The notes under the pieces: generated by a model
What the model was told of the DNA's origin: nothing
The model's database searches: none
Seen by the model: the letters and a program-made list of their open reading frames with translations, nothing else
In this document: positions 1-10,370 of the stretch, piece by piece
Position numbering within the stretch: position 1 is the first letter of the stretch
Layout of the letters: every line of letters starts with the position of its first letter
Assembly (NCBI GenBank): GCA_011800805.1
Contig: MPNW01000106.1
Location: 28,001 to 61,833 of the forward strand
DNA length: 33,833 nt
From: Hirudo medicinalis
Lineage: Eukaryota; Annelida; Clitellata; Hirudinida; Hirudinidae
Direction: 5' to 3'
Translations under genes and position numbers: made by a program

Positions 1-405
1 TTAATTACGTCCTATCCAAAATTTCAAAAAATAACGGAATTTTATCTAAGATTCGATTTTTTATTGACAAAACTGTTGCACTTATGTTGTATTATTCACT
101 TATTTATCCATATTTATCATACTGTAATATTGTTTAGGCCTCGAACTACACTTCAAGACTAAAATCCCTTCACACATCTCAAAAACGCTCTATTAGTATC
201 CTCTTTGATATTCATCCTTCGTCATCTTCCAAGCCATCCTTTTATGAAAATTATATTTTAAACATTTATCAAACAAATGACTTTTTGATTGCCATCTTTA
301 TGTATAAATATGCAAACAATCTATTGCCGCATTAATTTAAAAACTTTTTTACACGTTCATCTGATATTCACTCATATTGTTTGCGGTCCGCCGATAAATA
401 TAGAT
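1..405 (+). mobile_element. non-LTR retrotransposon (LINE) fragment, C-terminal end of the reverse transcriptase ORF
   Basis: Read in the forward direction with small frame shifts, this stretch gives phrases such as MLYYSLIYPYLSYCN, RLKSLHTSQKR, IAIFMYKYANNLLP and SSDIHSYCLRSADKY. In many invertebrate LINEs these phrases lie between the thumb of the reverse transcriptase and the C-terminus. The ORF is broken and its upstream part is outside the window. It runs directly into the minus-strand Helitron remnant, so one was probably inserted beside or into the other. Recognition is by family resemblance only. Confidence 0.7.
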
Positions 406-2440
406 AAATAACAAATTCCAACAAAAAAGAGATCCACTTGTTTCTCTTAACGAAACTAAAAAAACTATTTTTTCCAATTTATTGCAAAGTCGTGGTGGAT
501 TTATGTTTCGGAGAAGAATAATAGGCACGCCAATTGTCAATGTTAGAATGTGCGGCGGCATGCCTGGCAAATCAAGTGAATTCAAGAAATCATTTGGATA
601 ATTGACAACTTCGTCTTGATACATTACAGTATCGATGGACTTATATGCTGTCGCTTCTCCTGGTATTTCGTTTTGAATGCTGAAGTTGATGGCATTGACA
701 TCGTCGTTTTTGGCTGCTAATATAGCACGTGCATTGAGCCACTGATGATTTGTGTAATTCTGTGCGATATTAGGGAAAACTTTGTGAACCAATTCGTCTT
801 TGGTTGCTGTGATTGTCCGCCACCGAAGAGCTTTTCATTTCCTCTCAAATCTTTTAGTGTATGATCAAACGCTTCCAATGATTTTTTTGTGCGCCATAGT
901 ACATTCGTCCCATGTAACGAGTTGACATGATTGGAGCACTTTACCCATTCCAGAATTTTTGTTGATATTGCATGTTGGTGTCTCACTGATTTGCATATTA
1001 AACAGTAATTTCAGTGCTGAATGCGCTGTTCGGCCACCATCCAAAAGAGTTGCTGCAATTTCAGACGATGCTATTGCCAGTGCAATTTTGTTTTGTGAAT
1101 GTTTGGTTGCCAAAATAAGAGAAAGGAGAAGTTTTGCCTGTGCCTCCTGGTGCATCAAGGAAATACAATCCGCCGCTTTGGCTTGTACTTGCATGCATAA
1201 TTCTGTCATACGCTATGCATTGTTCGGGAACCAATTTCGGAAGATTCGTTTGAACAAACGTACCCAATTCATCGGCATCAAAGTGCGTTTCTCGTTGCAA
1301 ATCACGATCGAAAAGGTCGTTTGCAGATCGATTCAGAGCAGGCATTCCCAATTGTACAAGTGCTTTGTTAGCGATTGCCAAACATATGTCCTCAATCGAA
1401 ACCAATTCTTCATTATACACTTTTGGTGGGAACTGAATGGTCGGATTTTGATTTGTTGAACGCAAACGATGTAGGATGTCTTCACTCATATAGTCCTTGT
1501 ATTTTTCCCAAAGATCTTTTAGATTGCATGGAAAGCACGTTGTCAATATGATTGCAAATAACGTGCATATTTGATGTGGTTGAGCAGTATTTGATGCATT
1601 AGAGTGGAGTGAAGTGTCCCAATGTGCATCGTTTTCCAGAAGATTTAATCCTTGGCAAGCTTCAGGATAAGTGGCACACACTTTACCGTTTACTGTTATC
1701 AATTCTTGGAATGATGTCGGTCCACGTACGTTGATTAATAGTAATCGCAAGTAAAAGCATTCTGCATTGTTTGGGTGAACAGTGTAAAGACAGCCTAATG
1801 AGTCGGTAAAATAAATATATATTGAATATAAATTGAGATGTCCTACATTTTTACCTTGTCGGCGACGTTGAAACTTCTTCGCTGATACATTTCATGTGTA
1901 GTATTTTGGCACTTCAGAGTAAAGTAGCGACTTTGCAAACATATCATTCCCGCACAATGTGAAAAATGCAGTTAACGTTGTTGGTGGTGACGACAATGCT
2001 CTTGCACGTGCATTTTCTGGTGTGAAATACACGCGCTGTCCATTTTTAAGGTGCACTGCCAAATGAACAACTGTTGGATATCGTTCGTGGATTGGAAATG
2101 ATAAAATGCGCCTCTGACGCTATGCAAATGGCGCATTATAAATTAACTATTATTATTACTGCTTCATTGCTACTAATGTAGCGTCCCAGCTGATATTCGT
2201 AGATTTCATCGATGAATGCAGTTGCATTTCCAACTCCAAAAACTGCAATATCGCTTCCTTTGTTAACATATTTGCAAATGTACTTGATAGATTTCACAGA
2301 ATTGCAATACTCGACATTGATGTGTGCTTTGTACGTTTTCGAGAGTAACGGTGAATACGGTACAAGCCATCGGTTATCTACTTCAACATCATTGTTTCTT
2401 ACTTTTAAAGTGATGGATTTTTTATTTTTATTTATTTATT
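349..2440 (-). mobile_element. decayed Helitron: Helitron-like N domain followed by Pif1-type helicase
   Basis: On the minus strand the order from 2440 down to 349 is that of a Helitron protein. First comes the Helitron_like_N region (NRWLVPYSPLLSKTYKAHIN, KYICKYVNKGSDIAV). Next is a stretch with YFTPENARARAL and LTAFFTLCGNDMFAKS. The helicase follows with a Walker A motif (LDAPGGTGKT, near 1125), then WDECTMAHKK, a DHTLKDLRGNEKLFGGG block and VFPNIAQNYTNHQWLNARAI. The end has SLDLPGMPPH and VPIILLRNINPPRLCN. Helitron proteins nick and unwind DNA for rolling-circle transposition. This copy is dead. It has frameshifts between about 780 and 1000, an in-frame TGA after PKYYT (about 1890), a missing T near 2240, and a LINE tail inserted at 2104-2160. 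Terminal TC and CTRR ends were not found. Confidence 0.87.
2104..2160 (+). mobile_element. LINE 3' terminal stem-loop with ATT-repeat tail, inserted in the Helitron
   Basis: An 8-bp perfect stem, AATGCGCC (2105-2112) pairing with GGCGCATT (2130-2137), encloses an 18-base loop and is followed by an AT tail ending in ATT repeats. Almost the same block closes the LINE fragment near 24914-24970, which identifies it as the 3' end of that LINE family. It interrupts the Helitron reading between NEA and LSFPIHERYPTV. Confidence 0.6.
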
Positions 2441-3218
2441 TTATTCACACGAGGTCAAAGGGCTTTCAGCCGCTTACATGACCAAGGAAAATGTAAACAA
2501 AGAAACAAAAAAACATTCGAGCAACAAACAAAAGGCACACGAAAAAGCTTAGAAATTATTGTCCCAAGAATTAAGTCATCCTAAAGTTCTTTAAATCTGA
2601 GGTATTTATTGAAGTTTAATTGCAGAATTNAGACAGTATCTGGTGTGAACTGTATGTTTGGCATCTCCACAGATGTTTTTGAAGAAATAACAGGGTTATT
2701 TCCATCATCATTTGTGAAAACTGATGAGAAGTAGTTATTGAAAGTGTTTGCAATTACTGGATTTGCCACCATCTTCAATTGATCGTCGACGATAGAGAGG
2801 ATATCCATCATTTCCAGTAATAGTCTCGGGAAGTAAGTCTCGTGGGTATCGTTTCGTGCATTTCCCATCAGACATGCATAGTGAATTGTTGTTGAGTAAG
2901 CCACATGGAGAGTGCAGCAGAGGGGGAAGTGTGGTCGCCAAGCTCAACGTATTGAGATCTGTTGGAAAGATAGGAGCGAAGCCAAGAGAGGGCAAGACTG
3001 TCAATGCCAAAATCAGAGTGGAGTCTATCCAACAGTATTTGGTGGTTAATAGTGTCAAAGACCGCTGATAGATCGAGGCCGACCATGACGGCGCAGTTAC
3101 GATTTCCACATATATTGGAAAGATTGTTGAAGATGTGAGAGAGGGCGGTTTCTATGGAGAAATATAAATATATAAAATTAAAAAGTGCTTTCACATCCTT
3201 TTCGGACACATAAGGCAC
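2415..3218 (-). mobile_element. rearranged LINE pieces: reverse transcriptase palm and endonuclease-RT linker, plus ATTT-repeat tail
   Basis: On the minus strand, 3218-2900 encodes a reverse-transcriptase core (GLDLSAVFDTINHQILLDRL, SWLRSYLSNRSQYVELGD). The D of SAVFDT is the first catalytic aspartate. Positions 2850-2581 encode the linker that normally precedes that core (NTFNNYFSSVF, IQFTPDTV). The linker now lies downstream, so two pieces have been joined out of order. The left end (2415-2450) is an ATTT repeat on the plus strand, read as an AAAT-type 3' tail on the minus strand, next to the Helitron. A single N at 2630 interrupts the linker reading. All frames are broken. Confidence 0.77.
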
Positions 3219-3841
3219 TCAAAAGATCGGATAAATACAAATACGCGATGCGCGAACAATGCTTGTATCGGTAATCGGAATAGCCATTCATAGGGGCAAG
3301 TTGCTTTTAATCATTTGCTGGACGTAATTATTAAATTATTATTTATAACAATGGTAAAAAATAATTAATTTTATTTTACTTCATTCTTTCATTATTTTCA
3401 TAGATGCAAGTTACTTTTAAGTATTTGGTGAGCGGAGTTTATTTTGATTGACGGAATTCATTTTGTTATGAATATTAATTACGGCAGATTCGACGGTTTT
3501 ACCGTGAATGCTTTTGTCTATAATGTTTGCGCAGTGAGGCATTTCTACAGAAAAACTTCTCGCAAACGAAACACTTTAACGACTCCATGATAGAAACCGA
3601 GACTTTAAGAGATTGGATTATTAGCACATGTTTTTAATTATTAATAACATGTAATTAATTCACTTAATCATTACTAGTTAATAATTGGATAAATTTTATA
3701 ATTAACTTTTTAATAAAATTATAATTAATATTCATGTGCTCTCATTTGCCCACCCGTTTTGTGAATTTTCAGCGCTGAGGTGCTTGTTTCATATGAACGA
3801 TAATAGAGAGTCGATAATTTATCTGTTTACTAAAGATTGAC
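3219..3841. other. AT-rich intergenic region upstream of the SURF6 N-terminal half
   Basis: No coding sequence was recognised. The part from 3661 to about 3792 resembles 10554-10685 (listed separately). The last 100 bases before the ATG at 3842 should hold the promoter and 5' UTR, but no clear TATA box or initiator can be named. Confidence 0.5.
3661..3792 (+). repeat. AT-rich repeat copy 1, immediately upstream of the SURF6 N-terminal half
   Basis: The block around AATTAACTTTTTAATAAAA and TAATTAATATTCATGTGCT matches 10554-10632 at roughly 80 percent by eye. Weaker similarity continues to about 3792 (GAATTTTCAGCGCTGAGGTG against GAATTCTGTACACCGAGATG). It is either a dispersed AT-rich element or a duplicated 5' flank. 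Confidence 0.55.
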
Positions 3842-5573
3842 ATGTCTCTTGGCGCGGAGGACCAGATTAAGGAGGTGGAAGCTTTTTTTAAATTCACCTT
3901 AAAATCGTTGGCAATGAAAAAAGGTAAAAATTTGTGAGTTTTCGTTACTATCAATAGGAATGCTTTATTATAAACTTGGGAAATAATACTTGAGTGAAAA
4001 GTAAAACATAGCAAATCGAAGGACATTTATCAACTTAATTATTCCATTACATAATATGTAATTGGATAATTCATTTGTTTAATTTAAAAAATACTTTCTA
4101 ACTATTAATTTAAATTGCTTAAATGCATTTGCCATTGAGAAAAATTTGTTCTAACTATTAATTTAAATAGAACAAATTTTTCTCAATGGCAAATGCATTT
4201 AAGCAATATCAGGTAAACCATCTGAAATTGAATATAAATAGACTTTTTTTGTGATACATGTGTCTGTATATGCACCTTTAAAAGGCCACCAAAAGTACAT
4301 TTATAAAAGATTAAAAAAGATAATGACCACAAGTTTGTATGCTAAACTGAGGTACTTAATATTCCATTTAAAATTGTAATGGCCCAATTATTTCAATTTG
4401 ATTAAAAGTGATACAGACCACATCTATTCTATCTAAAATTATTACTTAATTTCTTCAAGTCTTTATTGACATTGCAAATTTGTTTTTAGATGTTCATAAA
4501 AATATAAACGAAATCAAATCCATCATACTAAATGAATATGAGAAACTAAAAGGTAGGTAACATCACATCAGCTTATGTACAGTTTTGTGCAACCATATAA
4601 TTAGGTACTTGGCATTAGATATGCTGTATTATAATACAATAATGAATGATTCCATCTGCATAGTAGTTGAATTTATTTATGCTTATTGTAGATGAAAATA
4701 TTATCAAATAACTTGCTTTTAAATATTTGCTCAATGGTATACTAAATTAAAGCAGAACTGAAATGTGAAATGAAAAGTTTTAGTAATTTATTTGGTATAC
4801 CTTTGTTTATTAGGCAAACTTGATTCAGACCTTCGGACAACACTTGAAAAGAGGGATTCATATCTCAGAAAAGCATTTCAAATGCTGACTGAAACTGAAG
4901 GTATTTGCAATGAAATAGATAGTGAAGATGAAAATATGAATGTTGGAGAATATATCAATGAAAATGAAGAAGGTCTTATTAGTGATGATGAGTTTGAGTA
5001 CATAGGTGGTGACTCAGAAGATGAGGTTAGTTCTAGTGGCTGTAGTGAGACAGATGAAAGTGATTTTGAAAGCACATCTGATGATGAGAGTCCTTCTTTG
5101 AGCAAAGATTGTTGTAATGAAATTAATAAAGTTGCTGGCTTAAAAAGACCAAATGGCGACAGCAATGGCATTTTAAAGAATCAATTACCCAGAGAAAACT
5201 TAAAAAATGCCCTGCAAGAAAAGATAAGGCAATTTGAAGGTGAGTTTGATTTATTATTTGTGACGCAATTCATTAAATTTTAATAGCAAAATATAAATTT
5301 GATTTCACTTCCTAGCAATGATTGTATTTATGCTTATTCCCTTGGTATCACACATGTCAAAAATGATTTATTTTATGAGGTATTCCAAATAAAATTGGGA
5401 TTTGCTTTAGTTATAACTTTGTGTATGTATCTTTTATAGAAAAAAGAGGCAAATATAAAATGACCGAAAAGACAAAGGAAAAAATATTAGAAAAAAGGAA
5501 ACGAAAGCATGAAGAAAATAAAAAATTGGTCACAAAGCAGAGGATGGAGAAGAAAAAAAAAGAAATCAAATAA
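3842..5573 (+). CDS. SURF6: SURF6/Rrp14-like nucleolar protein, N-terminal half (4 exons, own stop codon)
   Basis: Exons are 3842-3923, 4490-4552, 4814-5239 and 5440-5573. All junctions are GT-AG and the phases agree. The start is ATG at 3842 (MSLGAEDQIKEVEAF). Exon 3 is a long acidic and serine-rich stretch. Exons 3-4 give ENLKNALQEKIRQFE followed by a lysine/arginine-rich helix with ILEKRKRKHEENKKL. That matches the SURF6 family segment of the form L.xKLxxKIxxLRxKR...REAILEKRKRK. SURF6 (yeast Rrp14) is a nucleolar RNA-binding factor for ribosomal subunit maturation. The reading ends at TAA 5571-5573, exactly where the family protein enters its linker. If that codon is ignored, the frame stays open to a GTAATA donor at 5596, in the right phase to join the C-terminal half at 11602. 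Identification rests on the two halves together; alone this part would be uncertain. Confidence 0.72.
4114..4207. repeat. perfect 39-bp inverted repeat (foldback) in intron 1 of the SURF6 N-terminal half
   Basis: The left arm 4114-4152 and right arm 4169-4207 are exact reverse complements, separated by 16 bases. The spacer and adjoining bases (TCTAACTATTAATTTAAAT, 4150-4168) also occur as a direct copy at 4097-4115, at the outer end of the left arm. The transcript would form a long hairpin. Confidence 0.93.
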
Positions 5574-5990
5574 ATTCATCACTTAGAGGATGTTGGTAAT
5601 AAAGCAGAAGTTGTTTTATAAATTGGAAGCAATTTTTTAATGAAAGCCAACAACTGGCTACATTGATCAGCCAAAATTTTACTGCCCAATTTTTTATCAT
5701 GGCATTTATTTGTGGCTTAATGATGTCAAAAGCTGAGTCGACTTATATCAGCTTTCAATCCATTAATCAGGGGTATCACTAATGTTAACAGATTTGTTTA
5801 GTCTTCCATCAAAGTAAGCAGGTGACGAAGTTCAGCGCACAGTTTATCAAACTTAATCGCATCTTTGGTGCTCCGATATAATTTTTTTACTACAAATACT
5901 GCTTCATATACAGAGTTGAGAAAACTATTAGTATCGAGTATCGCTGGCGGCAAAAGGTACAGGCAATACCATTTTCGGTACTGACGGCTA
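5574..5990. other. non-coding AT-rich stretch after the SURF6 N-terminal half
   Basis: It contains a possible GTAATA splice donor at 5596-5601 and no recognisable coding sequence or element. It is either the 3' flank of the N-terminal half or the start of the long SURF6 intron. Confidence 0.5.
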
Positions 5991-6004
5991 AAAGCATCGG
6001 CGAT

Positions 6005-6305
6005 AGTTACTAGAAATTCCTACCACTACCACGTGGCGTACCGCCAGGGAATCGTCGGGGGAGTGCCCACAACACCGAACAAATTCCTTACGTTCTTGAG
6101 GTTGTGCCTTTTTTCAGTCAGTTATTTCTCTAGGCCTTCCGAGCATCAACTCTTGTGTGGTTATCGACTAAAGACTCATGGCGACCTTTGCACATCGATA
6201 CCATAAAATGCAATCTGAGCGTTATTTTTCTTTGAAGCGGTCGCCTTTACTTTGAATATTACGCTCACCGCGCATATATCACATTAAACGCTCATTTGCC
6301 AATGC
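6005..6305 (-). repeat. dispersed repeat, copy 1 (inverted relative to copy 2 at the GALC stop)
   Basis: Reversed, this block aligns along its length with 19640-19988. Shared landmarks include the GGTTATCGACTAAAGACTC block (6158-6178), TTTCTTTG followed by GGTCGCCTT, and CGCATATATC with AAACGCTCAT. The similarity is strong but clearly diverged. The family was not recognised. Copy 2 has a short open stretch (about 60 codons), so this may be a fragment of a larger coding element. Confidence 0.8.
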
Positions 6306-7084
6306 GCGCGCCATCATTTCAACATCCAAACCGCACGTCTTCCTCGAGGGGATTTGATCCTAGCTCTTGGATGGTCTTCACAACGAACGCTCTCGGAACT
6401 GTGGTGTGAGTCCGGTCCGGTGTCGTTCGGCGTTTTACCCGATTGCGCAGCAGCATCAGAACGCTCTGTTTCTCCACCTCCCCCTCGCGTTTTAGCTTGT
6501 AGGATCGCACATCCGTCATAATCACGTGCTGATCCTAACCCTATCAGCGATGACTTACCAGGCGCGCATCCTTTGTGGTCATCCTCCTTTGTCCTGACTG
6601 GCTATTTAAGAAGCTAAGTCAGGGCATTCTTCCCTTCTCTCTCCTACGCTTCCCGCTGCGCTGCTACTCCAGCAGTTATGTTGTCAGTCGAAGCATTGTT
6701 GCCGTTGTTGTAAATAAACTTTGTAGCGAACTCGTCTTCGTCGTCAATGCCGCTGTCGCTACATTGCTTTACCTTGTGAATCTTAAATCCCCTCTGAGTT
6801 TGAAACCCTCTACCACACTTACACCTGCTCACTGGCAAGCCATTATCCAATTCGCATCCAAAAATCGTATGTCCGTTGGAATTCCGGTCGTTTATCGTGG
6901 GACCGTTATCCTCCTTTCGGCAGGGACCCAGGGGCATATTCCTTTTGCAATAGCAATAAAAGTTCATCGCGACGCGATACCAATATCGGAATTGTGTTTT
7001 TGATAAGTCAACTTCATATGGCCAAACCACATAAATGTTGAAATAAAGCGGGATTCCGTAAACTTGGTTTTCAAGTAAGTTCAT
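6305..7084 (-). mobile_element. LINE 5' fragment with a C2H2 zinc finger (NeSL/R2-like architecture)
   Basis: On the minus strand 7084-6644 is open and carries a zinc finger, CKCGRGFQTQRGFKIHKVKQC-like, in the Cx1C...H...C spacing seen at the N-termini of zinc-finger LINEs of lancelets and cnidarians. Beyond a break it continues as a hydrophilic region (ETERSDAAAQSGKTPN, 6500-6400) of the kind found between finger and reverse transcriptase. Such fingers help target-site binding. The GC content is higher than in the surroundings. The RT piece at 7257-8223 runs in the opposite direction and may belong to the same family. Confidence 0.55.
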
Positions 7085-7208
7085 TGAGCAAGTATTCAGG
7101 GAATAGAACTGAATAACTGAGTTAAGTGTCTGAGTGGATCTGTAAGATAAGTAGAATCTGGTGTGAGATTTTGATATCTGGTGTCCATAATTTCGTTCTG
7201 CATAGCTG

Positions 7209-7256
7209 CATTATAGAAGATTCTAAATACAGTCGAACCCACTTATCTCGACCTCG
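7209..7256 (+). repeat. 48-bp direct repeat A containing a Tigger/pogo-type terminal inverted repeat
   Basis: Identical to 8224-8271. It reads TA followed by CAGTCGAACCCACTTATC, the expected look of a Tigger/pogo element end after its TA target. It borders the LINE fragment on the left. Confidence 0.88.
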
Positions 7257-8223
7257 AATTCCACCGGAATCACACCACAGTTCTGAGTGTGTCCGAGTTT
7301 CTCGCCAAGGACAAGACCCTCAAGAGCCAGGATAGGGTTTCCTCGAGGCAACGACAAGAGAGGCTGGTCAGGACTGGATGAAGAACTCAAGCAAGTCGTG
7401 TGGCTGGACCTAGTCAGTGCCACACCAGCTCCTATGGAAAACGTTGGAGGCCCATCATGTGCCACAGCCCGTTGTTCACATCCTTCAGGAATACTTTAGC
7501 GGGTTCATGATGCGGTTTTCCACCAAGACGTACACTACAAGGTGGGCTCCTCTGGAGGTTGGAATAGCTATGGGGTGCACGATTTCTCCTTCCCTCTTCG
7601 TACTGGCTATGCAGATCCTACTGAAGGCAGCCGGGTCCAATATTCCAGAGGTGTACATTGGTAAAGGTGTGTACATGCCTCCAATAAAGGAATTCATGGA
7701 TACTACCCTGATCATGAACAGAAAGAAGGTTGTCCAAAATACTCTGGACAAGTTGAACAACCTGCTAGGGTGGTGTCGAATGCCTGCGAAATCCAGAAAT
7801 CTCGCTCTGGTCAGGGGGAAAATTCGCANACCCTGATCATGAACAGAAAGAAGGTTGTCCAAAATACTCTGGACAAGTTGAACAACCTGCTAGGGTGGTG
7901 TCGAATGCCTGCGAAATCCAGAAATCTCGCTCTGGTCAGGGGGAAAATTCGCAGGGACTTGTTGGATGTGGCGGAACAGCGAATCCCCACAGTATCCGAA
8001 GAACCGGTGAAAAGTCTCGGAAGGGTTTTCGACGAATCTCTCACCGACAAGAGTATGAGGGGCGCCATTCTCCAACATCGAGGGACTGCAAGCAATCGAG
8101 GCGGCGCCGCTGCAAGGGCGTTTCAAAGTGTGGTTGTTCCAGTTCAAAGGGCCGAAACGTTTGAAGACGGGGGAATCTGCTCTGAGGATCCCTGTCGGAG
8201 CTCCAAGGCGGAGTATTAAGAAA
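7257..8223 (+). mobile_element. LINE reverse-transcriptase fragment inserted into a Tigger element
   Basis: The forward reading gives the RT of a zinc-finger LINE family: FSGFMMRFSTKTYTTRWAPL, VGIAMGCTISPSLFVLAMQ, KEFMDTTLIMN, KLNNLLGWCRMPAKSRNLAL, and then IPTVSEEPVKSLGRVFDESL in the C-terminal part. The catalytic motif should read FMDDTT; one aspartate codon is missing, so this copy cannot be active. The fragment is flanked by 48-bp direct repeats (7209-7256, 8224-8271), as expected of a target-site duplication. Inside it, 7705-7828 is repeated exactly at 7830-7953 across one N. This is very probably an assembly artefact, so the true length is about 842 bp. Confidence 0.85.
7705..7953 (+). 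repeat. exact 124-bp duplication across a 1-N gap (assembly artefact)
   Basis: 7705-7828 and 7830-7953 are identical, separated only by N at 7829. Two contig ends that overlap were placed next to each other without merging. Confidence 0.93.
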
Positions 8224-8271
8224 CATTATAGAAGATTCTAAATACAGTCGAACCCACTTATCTCGACCTCG
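8224..8271 (+). repeat. 48-bp direct repeat B: terminal repeat of the Tigger element
   Basis: Second copy of 7209-7256. Here it continues into GGTTAAGTCG and then into the transposase remnant, so this is the original Tigger 5' end. Confidence 0.88.
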
Positions 8272-8775
8272 GTTAAGTCGCCAACCCTAATAGGGGTTTT
8301 GAAGTCTGGAGGTGTAAGAAAACTGGACAATCCGTCAGTAGAGAAAAAGTATGAAATCATACTGCAGCTAGAAAAAGGAACAAAACCGGTAAACCTTTTT
8401 CCTCAGCTTGGAATTCCAGCAAACACTATTTCAGGATGGAAAAAGGCTGACGTGGCAACGCAAATGTACGAGAAGTCTGTCTTTCATCTAGCAAGAAAAA
8501 AACTTTTAGTGGCTGAGCACAAAGATGTCGACGATGCAGTGTTTCAATGGTTCCAAAATACGCGAGCATCGAGGAAAACACTTCCAGTCAATGGACACCC
8601 TGACTTTAAAGCAAGTGCTTTAAAGCAGGGGTGAATGGATCGTTTCAAAAAGAGGCACAACATTGTCTTCAAAGCAATTTGTGGAGAGAGCGCTGTGGTT
8701 CAAGTGGATTCATGGCTGAACACTCAAATGCGCACAATTTTGGATACCTCGGAACACTTTTAATCTTCATTTGAT
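8272..8775 (+). mobile_element. Tigger/pogo transposase remnant (CENP-B-like DNA-binding domains)
   Basis: From 8299 the frame gives a CENP-B N-type helix-turn-helix (EKKYEIILQLEKGTK, LGIPANTISGWKK). A Tc5-type second helix-turn-helix follows (VDDAVFQWFQNTRAS, PVNG, HPDFKAS). After a stop at 8632 the neighbouring reading continues with DRFKKRHNIVFKAICGES, which is the end of that domain, and WLNTQMRTILD. Relative to the family about 15 residues are missing between PVNG and HPDFKAS. The DDE catalytic domain and the 3' terminal repeat were not found, so only the 5' third survives. Such transposases bind the terminal repeats and cut at TA sites. Confidence 0.85.
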
Positions 8776-9890
8776 ATTGATGTCAGCAACATTGTTGTTG
8801 TGTAAAAAAATCCAGCAGAAACACGGTCACGTACATTCTCATTTATTGTGACGTGTTTTGCACAAAGAGCCTTTCACTACACAAGTTCGAATTTGTAGAT
8901 TGCTCGGAGACACTTGAACAATAGAAATCTTTATTCGATAAGAAAAACAAAAAAACAACAATACTATATGACGACACTGCGACGACCCTGTCTCTGTGCC
9001 TGGCCTATATATATATGTACAGTTAATGATAACGATTATGCGCCTGAGTACCCAGGCGTGTGGCTCGAACAAAGAAAAGTGAAAATAAAGTTCCACGCTA
9101 ACAAAAGAATTGCCGCGCACGAGTCGCGACGGTGAGCTCACAGGCTACCGGCGTGACATTTATTAACGCACATCATGTACATAAAGAAATTTCAAGCACA
9201 TGTTAATATATAGCCGCCATATTGGTTTTCGGTTTTCTCGATGATTTTTGGCAATCCCCTAAGCCTGCGACATAACCCAGTTCGACTCTATGACTGTCAA
9301 ATTTATAAATGTAATTACGAAAATTAATTAACGCTTTCGCCAGGGTTACAACAATATATATAATTTGTAGCTATAATCACTTTATGTTAATAGGAATTTT
9401 AACATCATCCGAGAAGGGCGAAAACAAGTGGCGAGCCCAGAGCCGCCGAAAACATAAATTTAAAAACATTTAATTTTATTACATGCAATATTCAATGAGC
9501 AGTGACGGATTTAGGGGTGGGGGAGGGATGGGCCATGTCTGCAACTTATATATTCATCTGTAGATGAATAAGTGACCCAAGGAATATGTTGACCAAAAAG
9601 CAAATTTTTGTTTGTCCAAAAACAGATTTTGTCCAACCTTTTTTAACACCCCATCGTCATGTTATCATCAAAATTTTATTATGATTATTGTATAATTCTA
9701 TGATATTCATTTAATCACTTAAAAGTTAGCAAAGTCTTTATTAATCGTTATTCGAGGTGGATGAGCGCGAATAGAGTGTGAACAAGTTTATTTCTCTCCG
9801 TTGCATTTTCGCATTAAACGTCATTATAAATACGATATATAAATAATTAATTGCCTACATTTACTGTTCTCACTCAGATATATAAGATCG
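8776..9890. other. unassigned sequence, probably old transposon debris
   Basis: It holds an A-rich stretch near 8940-8965, a short TATATATATATG run at 9008-9018 and an AATAAAG at about 9087. No ORF with recognisable protein was found. The GC-richer part 8960-9160 might be an LTR or LINE UTR, but no terminal repeats were seen. Confidence 0.45.
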
Positions 9891-9899
9891 CTTTAAATT

Positions 9900-10370
9900 T
9901 TTCGTTATGGCGAGATCGTTAACACTGTTACGAAACATGCAAATGAAACCTTCATGTCCAGAATGGAGGCTCTCGAACAGCTCGAGCACCCAGCACATAT
10001 GTGATAGCGATTAAGAACGCCTTGTGGCGAAAAAGAAAGAATGGAGAAGGCTAGAACTTTCAAAAAATGTCATAGTTTCTGGACTGCCATTGCAGCTCAC
10101 GGTCGATGATGACAAGAAGGGAGAAAATCTTTTACTTAGGAGATCCTTTGGTGGAAAATCTTCAAAAGAGCTTCAAATAAGAAGATAGAGCTCCAAAGAA
10201 GATTTTGTTCAACTCGTAAGAAAATTCAAACTGTTAACCGGGGATATAAGCAAGTCTTCAGCAACAGAAAAAAAAAGATTTACTTAGGTCACCGAGAGGT
10301 ACTCAGTCCGAACGCGAAGGCAGACTACACGACCATGATATTGTAATCAATAGCGATGAACTATTTGCCA
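9900..10370 (+). mobile_element. L1-like LINE ORF1 remnant
   Basis: A broken forward reading gives EIVNTVTKHANETFMSRMEA (coiled-coil-like), then KNVIVSGLPLQLTVDDD, then EDFVQLVRKFKLLTGDISK. The phrase 'VIVSGLP' followed by acidic residues is typical of the RNA-recognition region of L1-type ORF1 proteins in invertebrates. Several frameshifts are present. The assignment rests on short matches. Confidence 0.45.

Noticed and set aside
959..1459. Plus-strand 166-codon open frame
   Set aside because: Antisense shadow of the Helitron helicase.
4185..4211. Alternative first exon ATG...CAG before GTAAAC in the foldback arm
   Set aside because: Its phase does not fit exon 2 at 4490, whereas 3842-3923 does.
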